The translations under genes and the position numbers were made by a program. 5,907 nucleotides of DNA from contig CAMWKA010000127.1 in assembly GCA_947174725.1 (NCBI GenBank), positions 1-5,907 on the forward strand, read 5' to 3'. Shown piece by piece: positions 1-5,591 of this stretch. The stretch comes from an uncultured Lachnospiraceae bacterium (GTDB taxonomy: Bacteria > Bacillota > Clostridia > Lachnospirales > Lachnospiraceae). A model generated the notes under the pieces. The model saw only the letters and a list, made by a program, of their open reading frames with translations. It had not been told where the DNA came from and did no database searches. Each line of letters begins with the position of its first letter. Positions within the stretch are counted from its first letter, which is position 1.

Positions 1-1125
1 CTCCTGTGACAGATGATCGGCGTCCTTTTCATATTCCCCGATGGCTTTGGGCAGCACCTCCGCCAGAAGCTTTGTCAGTTCCTCCGCGTTTCCGAGTCCT
101 CTTGCCTTTGCCGCCAGCCTGCGCGCCTCCTTCCAATCCTCCTGATCCCTGCGGATCTGCGCCATCCCAAAAAGAGCTTCAAAACGGTAATATTCACCTG
201 CAAAATGATCTTCTTTCAAGTATTTGTCAAAGATCTCCCCGGCTTCCCCGGACTGACCCAGTCTGTAAAAGCCCGTTGCTCCTTGAATCTGTATTGCCTC
301 ACTATCCGGATAACGCCGGGTCAGCTCCCTGTACTGTTTCAGCGCCTCCTCATTTTTCCCTTCCTTCTGCCAGAGCTTTGCCCATTCAAGCTCCAGCCAA
401 GGATGCCCTATCTTGTATAATTCAAGACGCTCCAGTTTCTCCCGCCTCTTTGTTAAATCCTCCAGCGCATGCTCCGCCACCTGATTGACATACTCATTAT
501 AATCCCATATAAATCCATCATAATCTGCGCCTTCCGCACCTTCCAACGCTTCAAACCAGAAATCCGTAGCCCCTTCCTTATCCTCAAGCTTTTTCACCAT
601 ATGTTCCACAAAACCCACAGGAAGATGTTCCTCAAACTCCCGCCTGTTTTCCCGGATCAGGAACGTATGATCCAGCATCTGCCAGATTGCGGCAGGGAGA
701 CGGAATTTCTTTGAAAGGGTCTCAAACAGGCACCATTTAACGGCTTCTCCCTCGTCAAGAGAATCGATCACAGGATCCGCCAGAAGCGCCTCCCATTCCT
801 TCGGATCGATCCTGCTTGGAATCGACGCATAGATCTGATCAAACTTGATCATAAAACGGCCGATCGGACTATCTTCTTCCAGACCCGAACGGGATATGCT
901 GTTTTTTTCATCCACCTCGTCCGGCGTATCAGCATAGGCTGCCGCCTCCTCATAAGCCGCCCTAAGACGTTTGAATCCTTCCGGATCATCTTCCGGGTTC
1001 ACTGACGATAAAAGTTCATGGTAAGCGTTTCTGATCGCAGTAAGATCCTTCGTCCGTTCCAGATGCAGGATAGCGAAACACTCTTTGATACGGATGTCCT
1101 GTTCTTTTGACGAATGAGTATGCAT
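1..1125 (-). CDS. J-domain-like protein with TPR-type repeats, 3' end outside the window
   Basis: The open frame runs 375 codons from ATG 1125 to the left edge without a stop, so the C-terminus is missing. The start has a strong ribosome binding site (TGGAGGA, 1134-1140) and lies 17 bases after the stop of the upstream gene, so the two are probably co-transcribed. Residues about 15-62 resemble a J domain: an ERTKDLTAIRNAYHELL helix, a loop, then GFKRLRAAYEEA. The usual HPD tripeptide is replaced by NPE (43-45), followed by DDPEGF, as in the degenerate J-like domains I associate with Clostridia proteins. Residues about 240-350 look like TPR helices (WLELEWAKLWQKEGKNEEAL, then two weaker units). 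The middle is acidic and tryptophan-rich, and no signal peptide or membrane segment is visible. Known J domains stimulate DnaK through HPD; without it, DnaK stimulation is doubtful. A scaffold role is inference. Family assignment is fairly sure, function unknown. Confidence 0.85.
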   Translation of the reverse strand, partial: MHTHSSKEQDIRIKECFAILHLERTKDLTAIRNAYHELLSSVNPEDDPEGFKRLRAAYEEAAAYADTPDEVDEKNSISRSGLEEDSPIGRFMIKFDQIYASIPSRIDPKEWEALLADPVIDSLDEGEAVKWCLFETLSKKFRLPAAIWQMLDHTFLIRENRREFEEHLPVGFVEHMVKKLEDKEGATDFWFEALEGAEGADYDGFIWDYNEYVNQVAEHALEDLTKRREKLERLELYKIGHPWLELEWAKLWQKEGKNEEALKQYRELTRRYPDSEAIQIQGATGFYRLGQSGEAGEIFDKYLKEDHFAGEYYRFEALFGMAQIRRDQEDWKEARRLAAKARGLGNAEELTKLLAEVLPKAIGEYEKDADHLSQE

Positions 1126-1142
1126 AAATGATTTCCTCCAAA

Positions 1143-1832
1143 TCAGTTTTTCTCCAACCCGATCACCGCCGTTACCGACTTCTCCGGCGCCATGATCAGC
1201 GTATCCATTAAAGAGAGTCCAATGTATCTCGATGGCTGTAATATGGCAAAAATCCCTTTCTGGTTCTCCAGCGCATAATCTCCGTATCCCGGGCTGTATC
1301 GCGGATGTGCCTTATATCCTCCGGCTTCAGCTGCCTTCCTAAGGTCATCATTTAACTTATTGCACAGGCTTTCCACTGCCGCTGCACCGGCTGCCTGTAA
1401 GATAGCTGCTTTTGCCATAGACGTAAGCCTTGTTCTACGAAGCAAGCGGTCATATTCCGCCCCTATTGTAGCCGCAAACAAAAAAATCTCCTTACAGCCA
1501 CAAAGGTTCCTTGTCAGATCATGACTGACCACTTCACCATAAGGAAGCATGATCCTCCCATCGCCTTTCACTTCGATTGGGAATCGTCCGTAACAGGCTT
1601 TGGGAAGCATTGCCGTTTCTGTGGATGCAATCGCCTCACGAATATATCCCGTAATGACCTCTGGCGAACCATCCGCCGGATCATTTTTCGTATCTTCATT
1701 CAGTCCCGCTATCCATCCGGAGCTGTAACCCAGATAACGGTACACTTCTTTTTCATCAATCATGAGTTCCTCTTTGGGAGGAACATAAGTAATAATAGGA
1801 GCGTCCATTGTTTTAATTACTACGCCTTTCAC
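1143..1832 (-). CDS. Stand-alone methionine synthase (B12-dependent) reactivation-domain protein
   Basis: This matches the AdoMet-binding activation domain of cobalamin-dependent methionine synthase (MetH) as a separate protein. Visible features, numbered from 1832, are EVYRYLGY near the N-terminus (29-36), LFAATIGAEYDRL (118-130), an alanine-rich helix (139-153), the hallmark HPRYSPGYGDYALE (176-189), and the closing MAPEKSVTAVIGL (214-226). In E. coli MetH this domain supplies AdoMet for reductive methylation of cob(II)alamin, and the arginine before the PGY motif helps bind AdoMet. In Thermotoga maritima the same domain is also a separate protein. The start is uncertain. The longest frame begins at GTG 1832, and ATG 1808 is possible, but neither has a good ribosome binding site. 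ATG 1763 has GAGG five bases upstream (1769-1772) and sits just before the conserved domain, giving 206 residues. The gene follows metF by about 70-140 bases and is closely followed by the J-domain gene. Its partner MetH is not in the window. Confidence 0.93.
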   Translation of the reverse strand: MKGVVIKTMDAPIITYVPPKEELMIDEKEVYRYLGYSSGWIAGLNEDTKNDPADGSPEVITGYIREAIASTETAMLPKACYGRFPIEVKGDGRIMLPYGEVVSHDLTRNLCGCKEIFLFAATIGAEYDRLLRRTRLTSMAKAAILQAAGAAAVESLCNKLNDDLRKAAEAGGYKAHPRYSPGYGDYALENQKGIFAILQPSRYIGLSLMDTLIMAPEKSVTAVIGLEKN

Positions 1833-1902
1833 CGACTTTCGTTGTACAACTGTTTTTCATCAGCTTTTCCCTGGATTTCTTAAAAAGATATTTATACCGC
1901 TA

Positions 1903-2778
1903 TCATTTTCTACAGGACGGTATGATTTCAGAAAGATTATCCTGCAGCTTCGCGGCAACATCCGGTTTGTTCATCGTATAAATATGGATCGCATTGATCC
2001 CATTTGCCAGAAGATCTATGATCTGGTCTGTGGCATAAGCGATTCCGGCCTGCTTCATGGCTGCGGGATTGTCTGAAAATTTATCCAGCAAAGAAACAAA
2101 TCTCCGCGGAATAAATGCCTGTGACAGCTTTAAGATCCTTTCCATCTGTTTTGCATTGGTCACCGGCATGATTCCGGCAACGATGGGGACATTGATCCCC
2201 GCCTCACGCATCCTATACATATAATTATAAAAAATACTGTTGTCAAAAAACATCTGCGTCGTCAGGAAAGAACAGCCCGCGTCTACCTTCTTCTTCATAT
2301 TGGAAATATCCTCTGCTATCGTAGCTGCCTCCGGATGCTTCTCCGGATAGCAGGCGCCGCCGATACAGAAGTCGCCGTATTTTTTAATCTCATGCACCAG
2401 CGCATCCGCATGACGGAATTCCCAGTCCGAAGTATCCTCCACGCCCTGGGGCAGATCTCCTCTAAGAGCAAGAATATTCTCAATATGATGCTCCTTCAGA
2501 TCCATCACCCGTTCTTTGATACTCTCTGCCGTTGCATTGACACAGGTCAGATGCGCCAAAGGTGGCACCTGATACTGAAGCACATTGGAAGCGATCGCCG
2601 TCGTGTATCGGCTGGTCCCGCCACCTGCTCCATATGTAACGCTCATAAAGTCCGGCTTTAATGCCGCAATCTCATTTGTCGCCTTCTCCACGCTTTCATA
2701 AAGATCGCTTGTTTTTGGGGGGAATACCTCAAAGGACAAGGTCGGCTGTTTTTTTTCAAGTATTTCGGATATCTTCAT
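1903..2778 (-). CDS. metF: 5,10-methylenetetrahydrofolate reductase
   Basis: MetF reduces 5,10-methylenetetrahydrofolate to 5-methyltetrahydrofolate, the methyl donor for methionine synthase. It is a cytoplasmic FAD-dependent TIM-barrel enzyme. The 291 residues match the usual bacterial length of about 290-300. Diagnostic motifs are SFEVFPPK (15-22, Glu17 matching catalytic Glu28 of E. coli), SVTYGAGGG (46-54), LRGDLP (105-110, Asp108 matching E. coli Asp120), TTQMFFDN (173-180, Gln175 matching E. coli Gln183), GIMPVTN (202-208) and HIYTMN (265-270). ATG 2778 is the only sensible start because an in-frame stop lies at 2797-2799. Its ribosome binding site is unusual: AGGAG (2779-2783) abuts the ATG, and AAAGGA (2792-2797) is 13 bases away. 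The reactivation protein for methionine synthase lies downstream in the same direction. A large inverted repeat lies just upstream and may regulate the gene. Confidence 0.97.
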   Translation of the reverse strand: MKISEILEKKQPTLSFEVFPPKTSDLYESVEKATNEIAALKPDFMSVTYGAGGGTSRYTTAIASNVLQYQVPPLAHLTCVNATAESIKERVMDLKEHHIENILALRGDLPQGVEDTSDWEFRHADALVHEIKKYGDFCIGGACYPEKHPEAATIAEDISNMKKKVDAGCSFLTTQMFFDNSIFYNYMYRMREAGINVPIVAGIMPVTNAKQMERILKLSQAFIPRRFVSLLDKFSDNPAAMKQAGIAYATDQIIDLLANGINAIHIYTMNKPDVAAKLQDNLSEIIPSCRK

Positions 2779-2802
2779 CTCCTGATACCGTTCCTTTCAT
2801 AT

Positions 2803-2832
2803 AATATCTAATTAGGCAAATGCGAAACTCAA
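2803..2832 (-). promoter_or_regulatory. Weak candidate metF promoter
   Basis: On the minus strand TTGAGT (2827-2832) and GATATT (2803-2808) are separated by 18 bases, each matching the sigma-A consensus at four of six positions. TATTAT (2801-2806) is a slightly better -10 but would need a 20-base spacer. Transcription would start near 2795, leaving a very short leader before the metF ATG. The site overlaps one arm of the inverted repeat at 2809-2867, as expected for a repressed promoter, but the match is weak. Confidence 0.3.
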
Positions 2833-2867
2833 TTTTTGTACATTCCCGTTTCGCAAACGCCTAAATA
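2809..2867. repeat. Large imperfect inverted repeat upstream of metF (operator or leader hairpin)
   Basis: Arms 2809-2828 and 2848-2867 pair at 16 of 20 positions around a 19-base centre. TGCGAAAC (2821-2828) pairs perfectly with GTTTCGCA (2848-2855). After a three-base unpaired step, TAATTAGGC (2809-2817) pairs with GCCTAAATA (2859-2867) at eight of nine positions. No T-run follows on either strand, so this is not a standard terminator. It sits 30 bases before the metF start and overlaps the candidate promoter. A binding site for a dimeric or tetrameric regulator, or a structured 5' leader, are the two readings. I do not recognise the motif as the site of a known methionine regulator. Confidence 0.6.
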
Positions 2868-2944
2868 TCTAAATTAAGTATTTACAAACTTCTGTTGTGC
2901 AATTACCAAACTATAATGTACTTTCATCCGCAAAACATCTAATA

Positions 2945-4063
2945 TCAGCATTTTCCACCATCTTCTCTCCGGATATACCCCTCATATGCCGAAAACGCGG
3001 AAGGGATCGGATATTCCCGCTCCACCTCCTCCGGCGCCGCCAGATGCCACCGTTCATCCTTTTTCGTGATGTCTTTCGTTTCTGACAGTTCGTCCGCACG
3101 GATGAGATAAGCCTTCATCAACCATTCTTTATGGGTAAAAATATGCTTCGCCGATGGCAGGGGTTCTATATAAATGGGCGAAAAGCCAAGTTCTCTGACA
3201 TAATCCAGCGCTTCGTTCTTCTTACAATGCCCTTTCATGGAAGGGAGTTCATAAAGTCCTGCCAAAAGCCCCTTACCCGGTCGTTTATGAAGCAGAACGC
3301 CGCCCTTCAACCGGATCACAAGCACTGTCTTTTTTTCCACTGTCCTCTGCTTTTTCGGCGGTTTATATGGGATCCTGTCAGTCAGGTTTTCCTGATGGGC
3401 AACACACAACTCCTTCCACGGACACTGATCACATTTTGGCTGCCCGTTAGGAACGCATATCATAGCTCCCAGATCCATCAAAGCCTGATTAAATGTACCG
3501 CTCTGCCCTTTCGGAAGGATCTTCAGCAAGTCTCCTGCAAGTCTCTTCCTGACACTTTCATCACTAATATCCGAAACATCGCCCGTTACTCTGGTAATCA
3601 CCCGCAGGACATTGCCGTCTACCGCAGGAACATCCACGCCAAAAGCGATGGACGCAATGGCTCCCGCCGTATATGCCCCAATCCCCGGCAGCTTTAACAA
3701 TTCCTCATAAGCGTCCGGCATATTGCCCTGATAGTGTTCCATGATCATCATGGCCGCTTTTTTCAGGTTTCTTGCCCTGTTGTAATATCCCAGTCCCTCC
3801 CACAGCTTCAGAAGGCGGTCTTCCTGTACTGCTGCCAAGGACGCAACATCCGGAAGTTCCTCAAGAAAACGTCTGTAATACTCTTTCACAGCCTCCACGC
3901 GGGTCTGCTGCAGCATGATCTCAGAGATCCAGACATGATACGGTACAGGATCTTCTCTCCACGGAAGGGATCTTTTATGGTCCTGATACCAGTTTAATAA
4001 CGGCTGTACAGCATGCAACAAGATATCATTTTCATTATCAGTACCCTTATTTTTGTTTAACAT
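2945..4063 (-). CDS. mutY: Adenine DNA glycosylase (A/G-specific)
   Basis: MutY removes adenine mispaired with 8-oxoguanine in base-excision repair. From ATG 4063 the protein has 372 residues, normal for the family. In order: WISEIMLQQTRV (45-56) with catalytic Glu48 (E. coli Glu37); the helix-hairpin-helix LPGIGAYTAGAIASIAFG (125-142); VDGNV with catalytic Asp149; and an iron-sulfur cluster loop with Cys203, Cys211, Cys214 and Cys220. The first cysteine spacing is seven residues against six in E. coli. The C-terminal NUDIX-like domain (about 240-365) has GLLAGLYELPS (265-275) and HIFTHKEW (307-314), where FTH replaces the FSH loop that reads 8-oxoguanine in Geobacillus MutY. The frame is open upstream to GTG 4114, but ATG 4063 follows AAGGGG (4075-4080) by 11 bases and fits family N-termini, so I prefer it. 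It lies 98 bases after the DUF1653 gene with no terminator visible between, and may share its promoter. Confidence 0.96.
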   Translation of the reverse strand: MLNKNKGTDNENDILLHAVQPLLNWYQDHKRSLPWREDPVPYHVWISEIMLQQTRVEAVKEYYRRFLEELPDVASLAAVQEDRLLKLWEGLGYYNRARNLKKAAMMIMEHYQGNMPDAYEELLKLPGIGAYTAGAIASIAFGVDVPAVDGNVLRVITRVTGDVSDISDESVRKRLAGDLLKILPKGQSGTFNQALMDLGAMICVPNGQPKCDQCPWKELCVAHQENLTDRIPYKPPKKQRTVEKKTVLVIRLKGGVLLHKRPGKGLLAGLYELPSMKGHCKKNEALDYVRELGFSPIYIEPLPSAKHIFTHKEWLMKAYLIRADELSETKDITKKDERWHLAAPEEVEREYPIPSAFSAYEGYIRREDGGKC

Positions 4064-4145
4064 AATGCAGCCTGCCCCTTTCCTACCCCTTTCATGCATA
4101 TATGCGCCATGCACATAAGCAATGCTCCGAGAGGGGGCAGCATTG
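4064..4145 (-). promoter_or_regulatory. mutY leader with hairpin and possible ribosome-site sequestration
   Basis: On the minus strand CAATGCT (4139-4145) and AGCATTG (4120-4126) form a perfect seven-base stem with a C-rich 12-base loop. The same upstream segment, AATGCTGCCCCC (4144 to 4133), could instead pair with GGGGCAGGCTGCATT (4078 to 4064), which contains the mutY ribosome binding region and ends at the ATG; a four-base bulge is needed. The G-rich binding region is also duplicated as two 11-base tandem copies of GAAAGGGGyAG (4072-4082 and 4083-4093). These pairings are seen directly; regulation is inference. Confidence 0.35.
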
Positions 4146-4161
4146 CCATTGAACCGGAAAT

Positions 4162-4839
4162 TTATATACGCTTTTGCTCGTATTTTTGCTTTGTGATGAT
4201 ATCATTTTTGATATGCTTATACCGCTCCTCTATGGACCATGTTTCCTGCGGTTCCATTCCCTGCGACATCTCGATCACGGTCAGCATATCCGGGGTAAGA
4301 CGGTTTTTGATCCGAAACAGGGCATCCAGCTTTTCCTCCGGCTCCCTTGCATCAAGAAATAACAACAGATCCGGGTTGATCCCTCCTGCTGCTTCCGTCA
4401 TATCCGCTTCCGGCGCGGGCTGCGGTGGCGTTCTCGTCATATCCAATTCCGGCGCGGTCGGCACTGACTTCCCGGTGGGGATCACCTCCATAGATGCAGC
4501 AGAAATTTCTTCCGTAGATGCAGCGGAAATTTCCTCAGCCGTTGCTGCCGGATCATTCTCGAACGCGGTGAAATCCTGACTCTGCACTAAGGTTTCGGAT
4601 GACGCAGTCTCTATATCTGCCACACGTTCAAATCGATATACCTGCGCTGCGCCCGGATATTTCACAGGATCCAGTCTTTCTAAAAAATTGGACAGAGGTC
4701 TTGCATATACCTTAAATGGCGCATATAAGCCCTGATAGACCACAAGCATATTCCCTGTTCCTTCCTCTTCCGCCAACGTCATAACCTGATACAGATTTCC
4801 CTTAAAGTGACGATATATCTCAAATGCCTTTGGTTCCAT
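4162..4839 (-). CDS. DUF1653-domain protein with C-terminal extension
   Basis: Residues 6-55 match the DUF1653 pattern: FEIYRHFKGNLYQVMTLAEE, then MLVVYQGLYAPFKVYARPLSNFLE. The function of this small domain is unknown. After it comes an alanine/glutamate/proline-rich linker (about 75-152) containing two internal duplications. A C-terminal region (155-225, NPDLLLFLDAREPEEKLDALF then MEPQETWSIEERYKHIKN) looks folded and resembles C-termini I associate with Lachnospiraceae DUF1653 proteins. It has no signal peptide or membrane segment, so is probably cytoplasmic. I chose ATG 4839 because AGGAGG (4851-4856) precedes it by 11 bases and DUF1653 proteins usually start just before this domain. The frame is open further up to ATG 4899 and TTG 4905, but these lie within a few bases of the predicted transcription start and lack a ribosome binding site. 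The gene has its own strong promoter and is followed by mutY. Family call is confident, role unknown. Confidence 0.9.
   Translation of the reverse strand: MEPKAFEIYRHFKGNLYQVMTLAEEEGTGNMLVVYQGLYAPFKVYARPLSNFLERLDPVKYPGAAQVYRFERVADIETASSETLVQSQDFTAFENDPAATAEEISAASTEEISAASMEVIPTGKSVPTAPELDMTRTPPQPAPEADMTEAAGGINPDLLLFLDAREPEEKLDALFRIKNRLTPDMLTVIEMSQGMEPQETWSIEERYKHIKNDIITKQKYEQKRI
4397..4457 (-). repeat. Duplicated segment in the DUF1653 linker (39-base period)
   Basis: GTCATATCCRMTTCCGGCGCGG occurs at 4397-4418 and 4436-4457 on the plus strand, differing at two bases (GC versus AA). In the protein this gives APELDMT and APEADMT, 13 residues apart (130-135 and 142-148 regions). It indicates a recent in-frame duplication in a disordered linker. 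Confidence 0.7.
4491..4538 (-). repeat. Tandem 24-base repeat in the DUF1653 linker
   Basis: Two adjacent 24-base units (4491-4514 and 4515-4538) share TAGATGCAGC, GAAATTTC and most other positions. They encode the repeated peptide EEISAAS with eight-residue period (about residues 102-117). The repeat is in frame and typical of a low-complexity linker that can change length by slippage. Confidence 0.75.
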
Positions 4840-4908
4840 CAGCCGCTCTGCCTCCTGTTCGCATCGTATATCCAAGGTGGTATGTTTATTGCCTTCCATA
4901 CCCAATAT

Positions 4909-4937
4909 ATTATATCAAATGAGTCTCCAATAGACAA
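4909..4937 (-). promoter_or_regulatory. Sigma-A-type promoter for the DUF1653 gene
   Basis: On the minus strand TTGTCT (4932-4937, four of six consensus bases) is followed after exactly 17 bases by a perfect TATAAT (4909-4914). Predicted transcription starts near 4902, giving a leader of about 63 bases before ATG 4839. This is the clearest promoter in the window and argues against translation starting at 4899 or 4905. It probably also serves mutY, since no terminator is visible between the two genes. Confidence 0.75.
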
Positions 4938-4969
4938 GTCATACTAATAACCATGCCTTTCCGTAACCT

Positions 4970-5025
4970 GCGAACTTTGGGCCGCAGGCACAAATTCGCG
5001 ATTGAAAAATCTTTGATTTTTCAAT
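4970..5025. repeat. Twin-hairpin intergenic element
   Basis: Two hairpins lie one base apart. The first (4970-4999) pairs GCGAA with TTCGC, then CAAA/TTTG and GCC/GGC through one bulge and one mismatch around a three-base loop. The second (5001-5025) is a perfect 11-base stem, ATTGAAAAATC and GATTTTTCAAT, with a TTT loop. An overlapping alternative stem pairs CCTGCG (4967-4972) with CGCAGG (4983-4988). No T-run follows the second hairpin on either strand, so it is a poor standard terminator, although it lies 8 bases after a stop codon and could protect or end the transcript of the membrane-protein gene. The compact double structure suggests a REP-like dispersed repeat; copy number cannot be seen here. 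Confidence 0.6.
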
Positions 5026-5033
5026 TTATCCCG

Positions 5034-5438
5034 TCATGGTACGATCTCATATATTACGCTGCAATTCTCTATCGGGAAAGGAATGTCAGCTATCTGAAGT
5101 TTCAGATCTTCCCATGCCCCGGCTCCTGCATCCGTGATACGCGCATGATGGATCTTTATATAATAGCAGCGGCTGCCATCCGCATAGATAATACTGTTTA
5201 ATGTAAGGCCGGAATCCGCATATCCATATTCCCGCAGCCTCATATCCAGAACTTCCAAAAAACACCGTTCCAAATCATAATAGGACATCTCCTCCGCAGC
5301 CTCTATGCTGCTGCCGGACACCTTCATCGGGACCAATGCCAACAACAGGCATATGAATAGTACGGTAAATAAAACCCTTCCCACCTTTTTCTCCAGTCCC
5401 CTTGCCGCTTCATACTGCTCCCATTCTTTGTATCTCAT
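5034..5438 (-). CDS. Small single-pass membrane protein of unknown function
   Basis: I do not recognise this 134-residue protein. ATG 5438 is supported by GGGGGAGG (5446-5453) seven bases upstream. A charged N-terminus (1-19, with RYKEWEQYEAARGLEKKVGR) precedes one hydrophobic segment (about 21-38, VLFTVLFICLLLALVP). This fits a signal anchor or an uncleaved signal peptide, leaving about 95 residues probably outside the membrane. The outer part is acidic at first (SSIEAAEEMSYYDLERCF), then of mixed strand-like character (SGLTLNSIIYADGSRCYYIKIHHARI, read in overlapping short stretches), and contains three cysteines (59, 91, 126). No lipobox or catalytic motif is visible. The gene is isolated: an intrinsic terminator lies upstream and hairpins lie downstream, and I find no convincing promoter in the 80 bases between. 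The good ribosome site and normal base composition make it a likely real gene. Confidence 0.75.
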   Translation of the reverse strand: MRYKEWEQYEAARGLEKKVGRVLFTVLFICLLLALVPMKVSGSSIEAAEEMSYYDLERCFLEVLDMRLREYGYADSGLTLNSIIYADGSRCYYIKIHHARITDAGAGAWEDLKLQIADIPFPIENCSVIYEIVP

Positions 5439-5519
5439 CTTTCATCCTCCCCCGTTTTCATTTTTTCATACGGCGTCTTGCGCCTCTGCCTGATCTTTTA
5501 GGTCCTTGTATTTTTGCCT

Positions 5520-5558
5520 AAAAAAGTAAAAGCGATACTACTTTTTATAGTATCGCTT
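5520..5558 (-). terminator. Intrinsic terminator after the right-edge gene
   Basis: On the minus strand AAGCGATACTA (5548-5558) and TAGTATCGCTT (5530-5540) form a perfect 11-base stem with a seven-base loop. It is followed by TTACTTTTTT (5520-5529). It starts 33 bases after the stop codon at 5592 and reads in the correct direction. The plus-strand side has no T-run after the stem, so termination should be one-directional. Confidence 0.88.
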
Positions 5559-5591
5559 CTAGTGTCCATTAAAACGGTCAGGATAATATCT

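Noticed and set aside
6..488. Plus-strand open frames of 135-160 codons at the left edge (6-488 and 13-420)
   Set aside because: They are antisense to the J-domain/TPR gene, proline- and cysteine-rich or compositionally odd, and lack ribosome binding sites.
1841..1850. Perfect 10-base palindrome GTTGTACAAC
   Set aside because: It is short, isolated and not placed at a recognisable promoter; such palindromes are expected by chance.
1521..1883. Plus-strand open frame of 120 codons
   Set aside because: It is the shadow of the reactivation-protein gene, with no family resemblance or ribosome site.
2779..2944. Riboswitch upstream of metF (SAM, THF or cobalamin class)
   Set aside because: The core motifs I know for these classes are not present; only the inverted repeat is seen.
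2911..3099. Minus-strand 62-codon frame across the end of mutY, and a plus-strand frame at 2897-3085
   Set aside because: Both are arginine-rich shadows of mutY coding sequence without ribosome sites.
3131..3697. Plus-strand open frame of 188 codons inside mutY
   Set aside because: It is antisense to a well-supported mutY with intact catalytic residues, and its product has no recognisable motif.
4096..4105. 10-base palindrome GCATATATGC upstream of mutY
   Set aside because: It is low complexity and short, with no matching second site.
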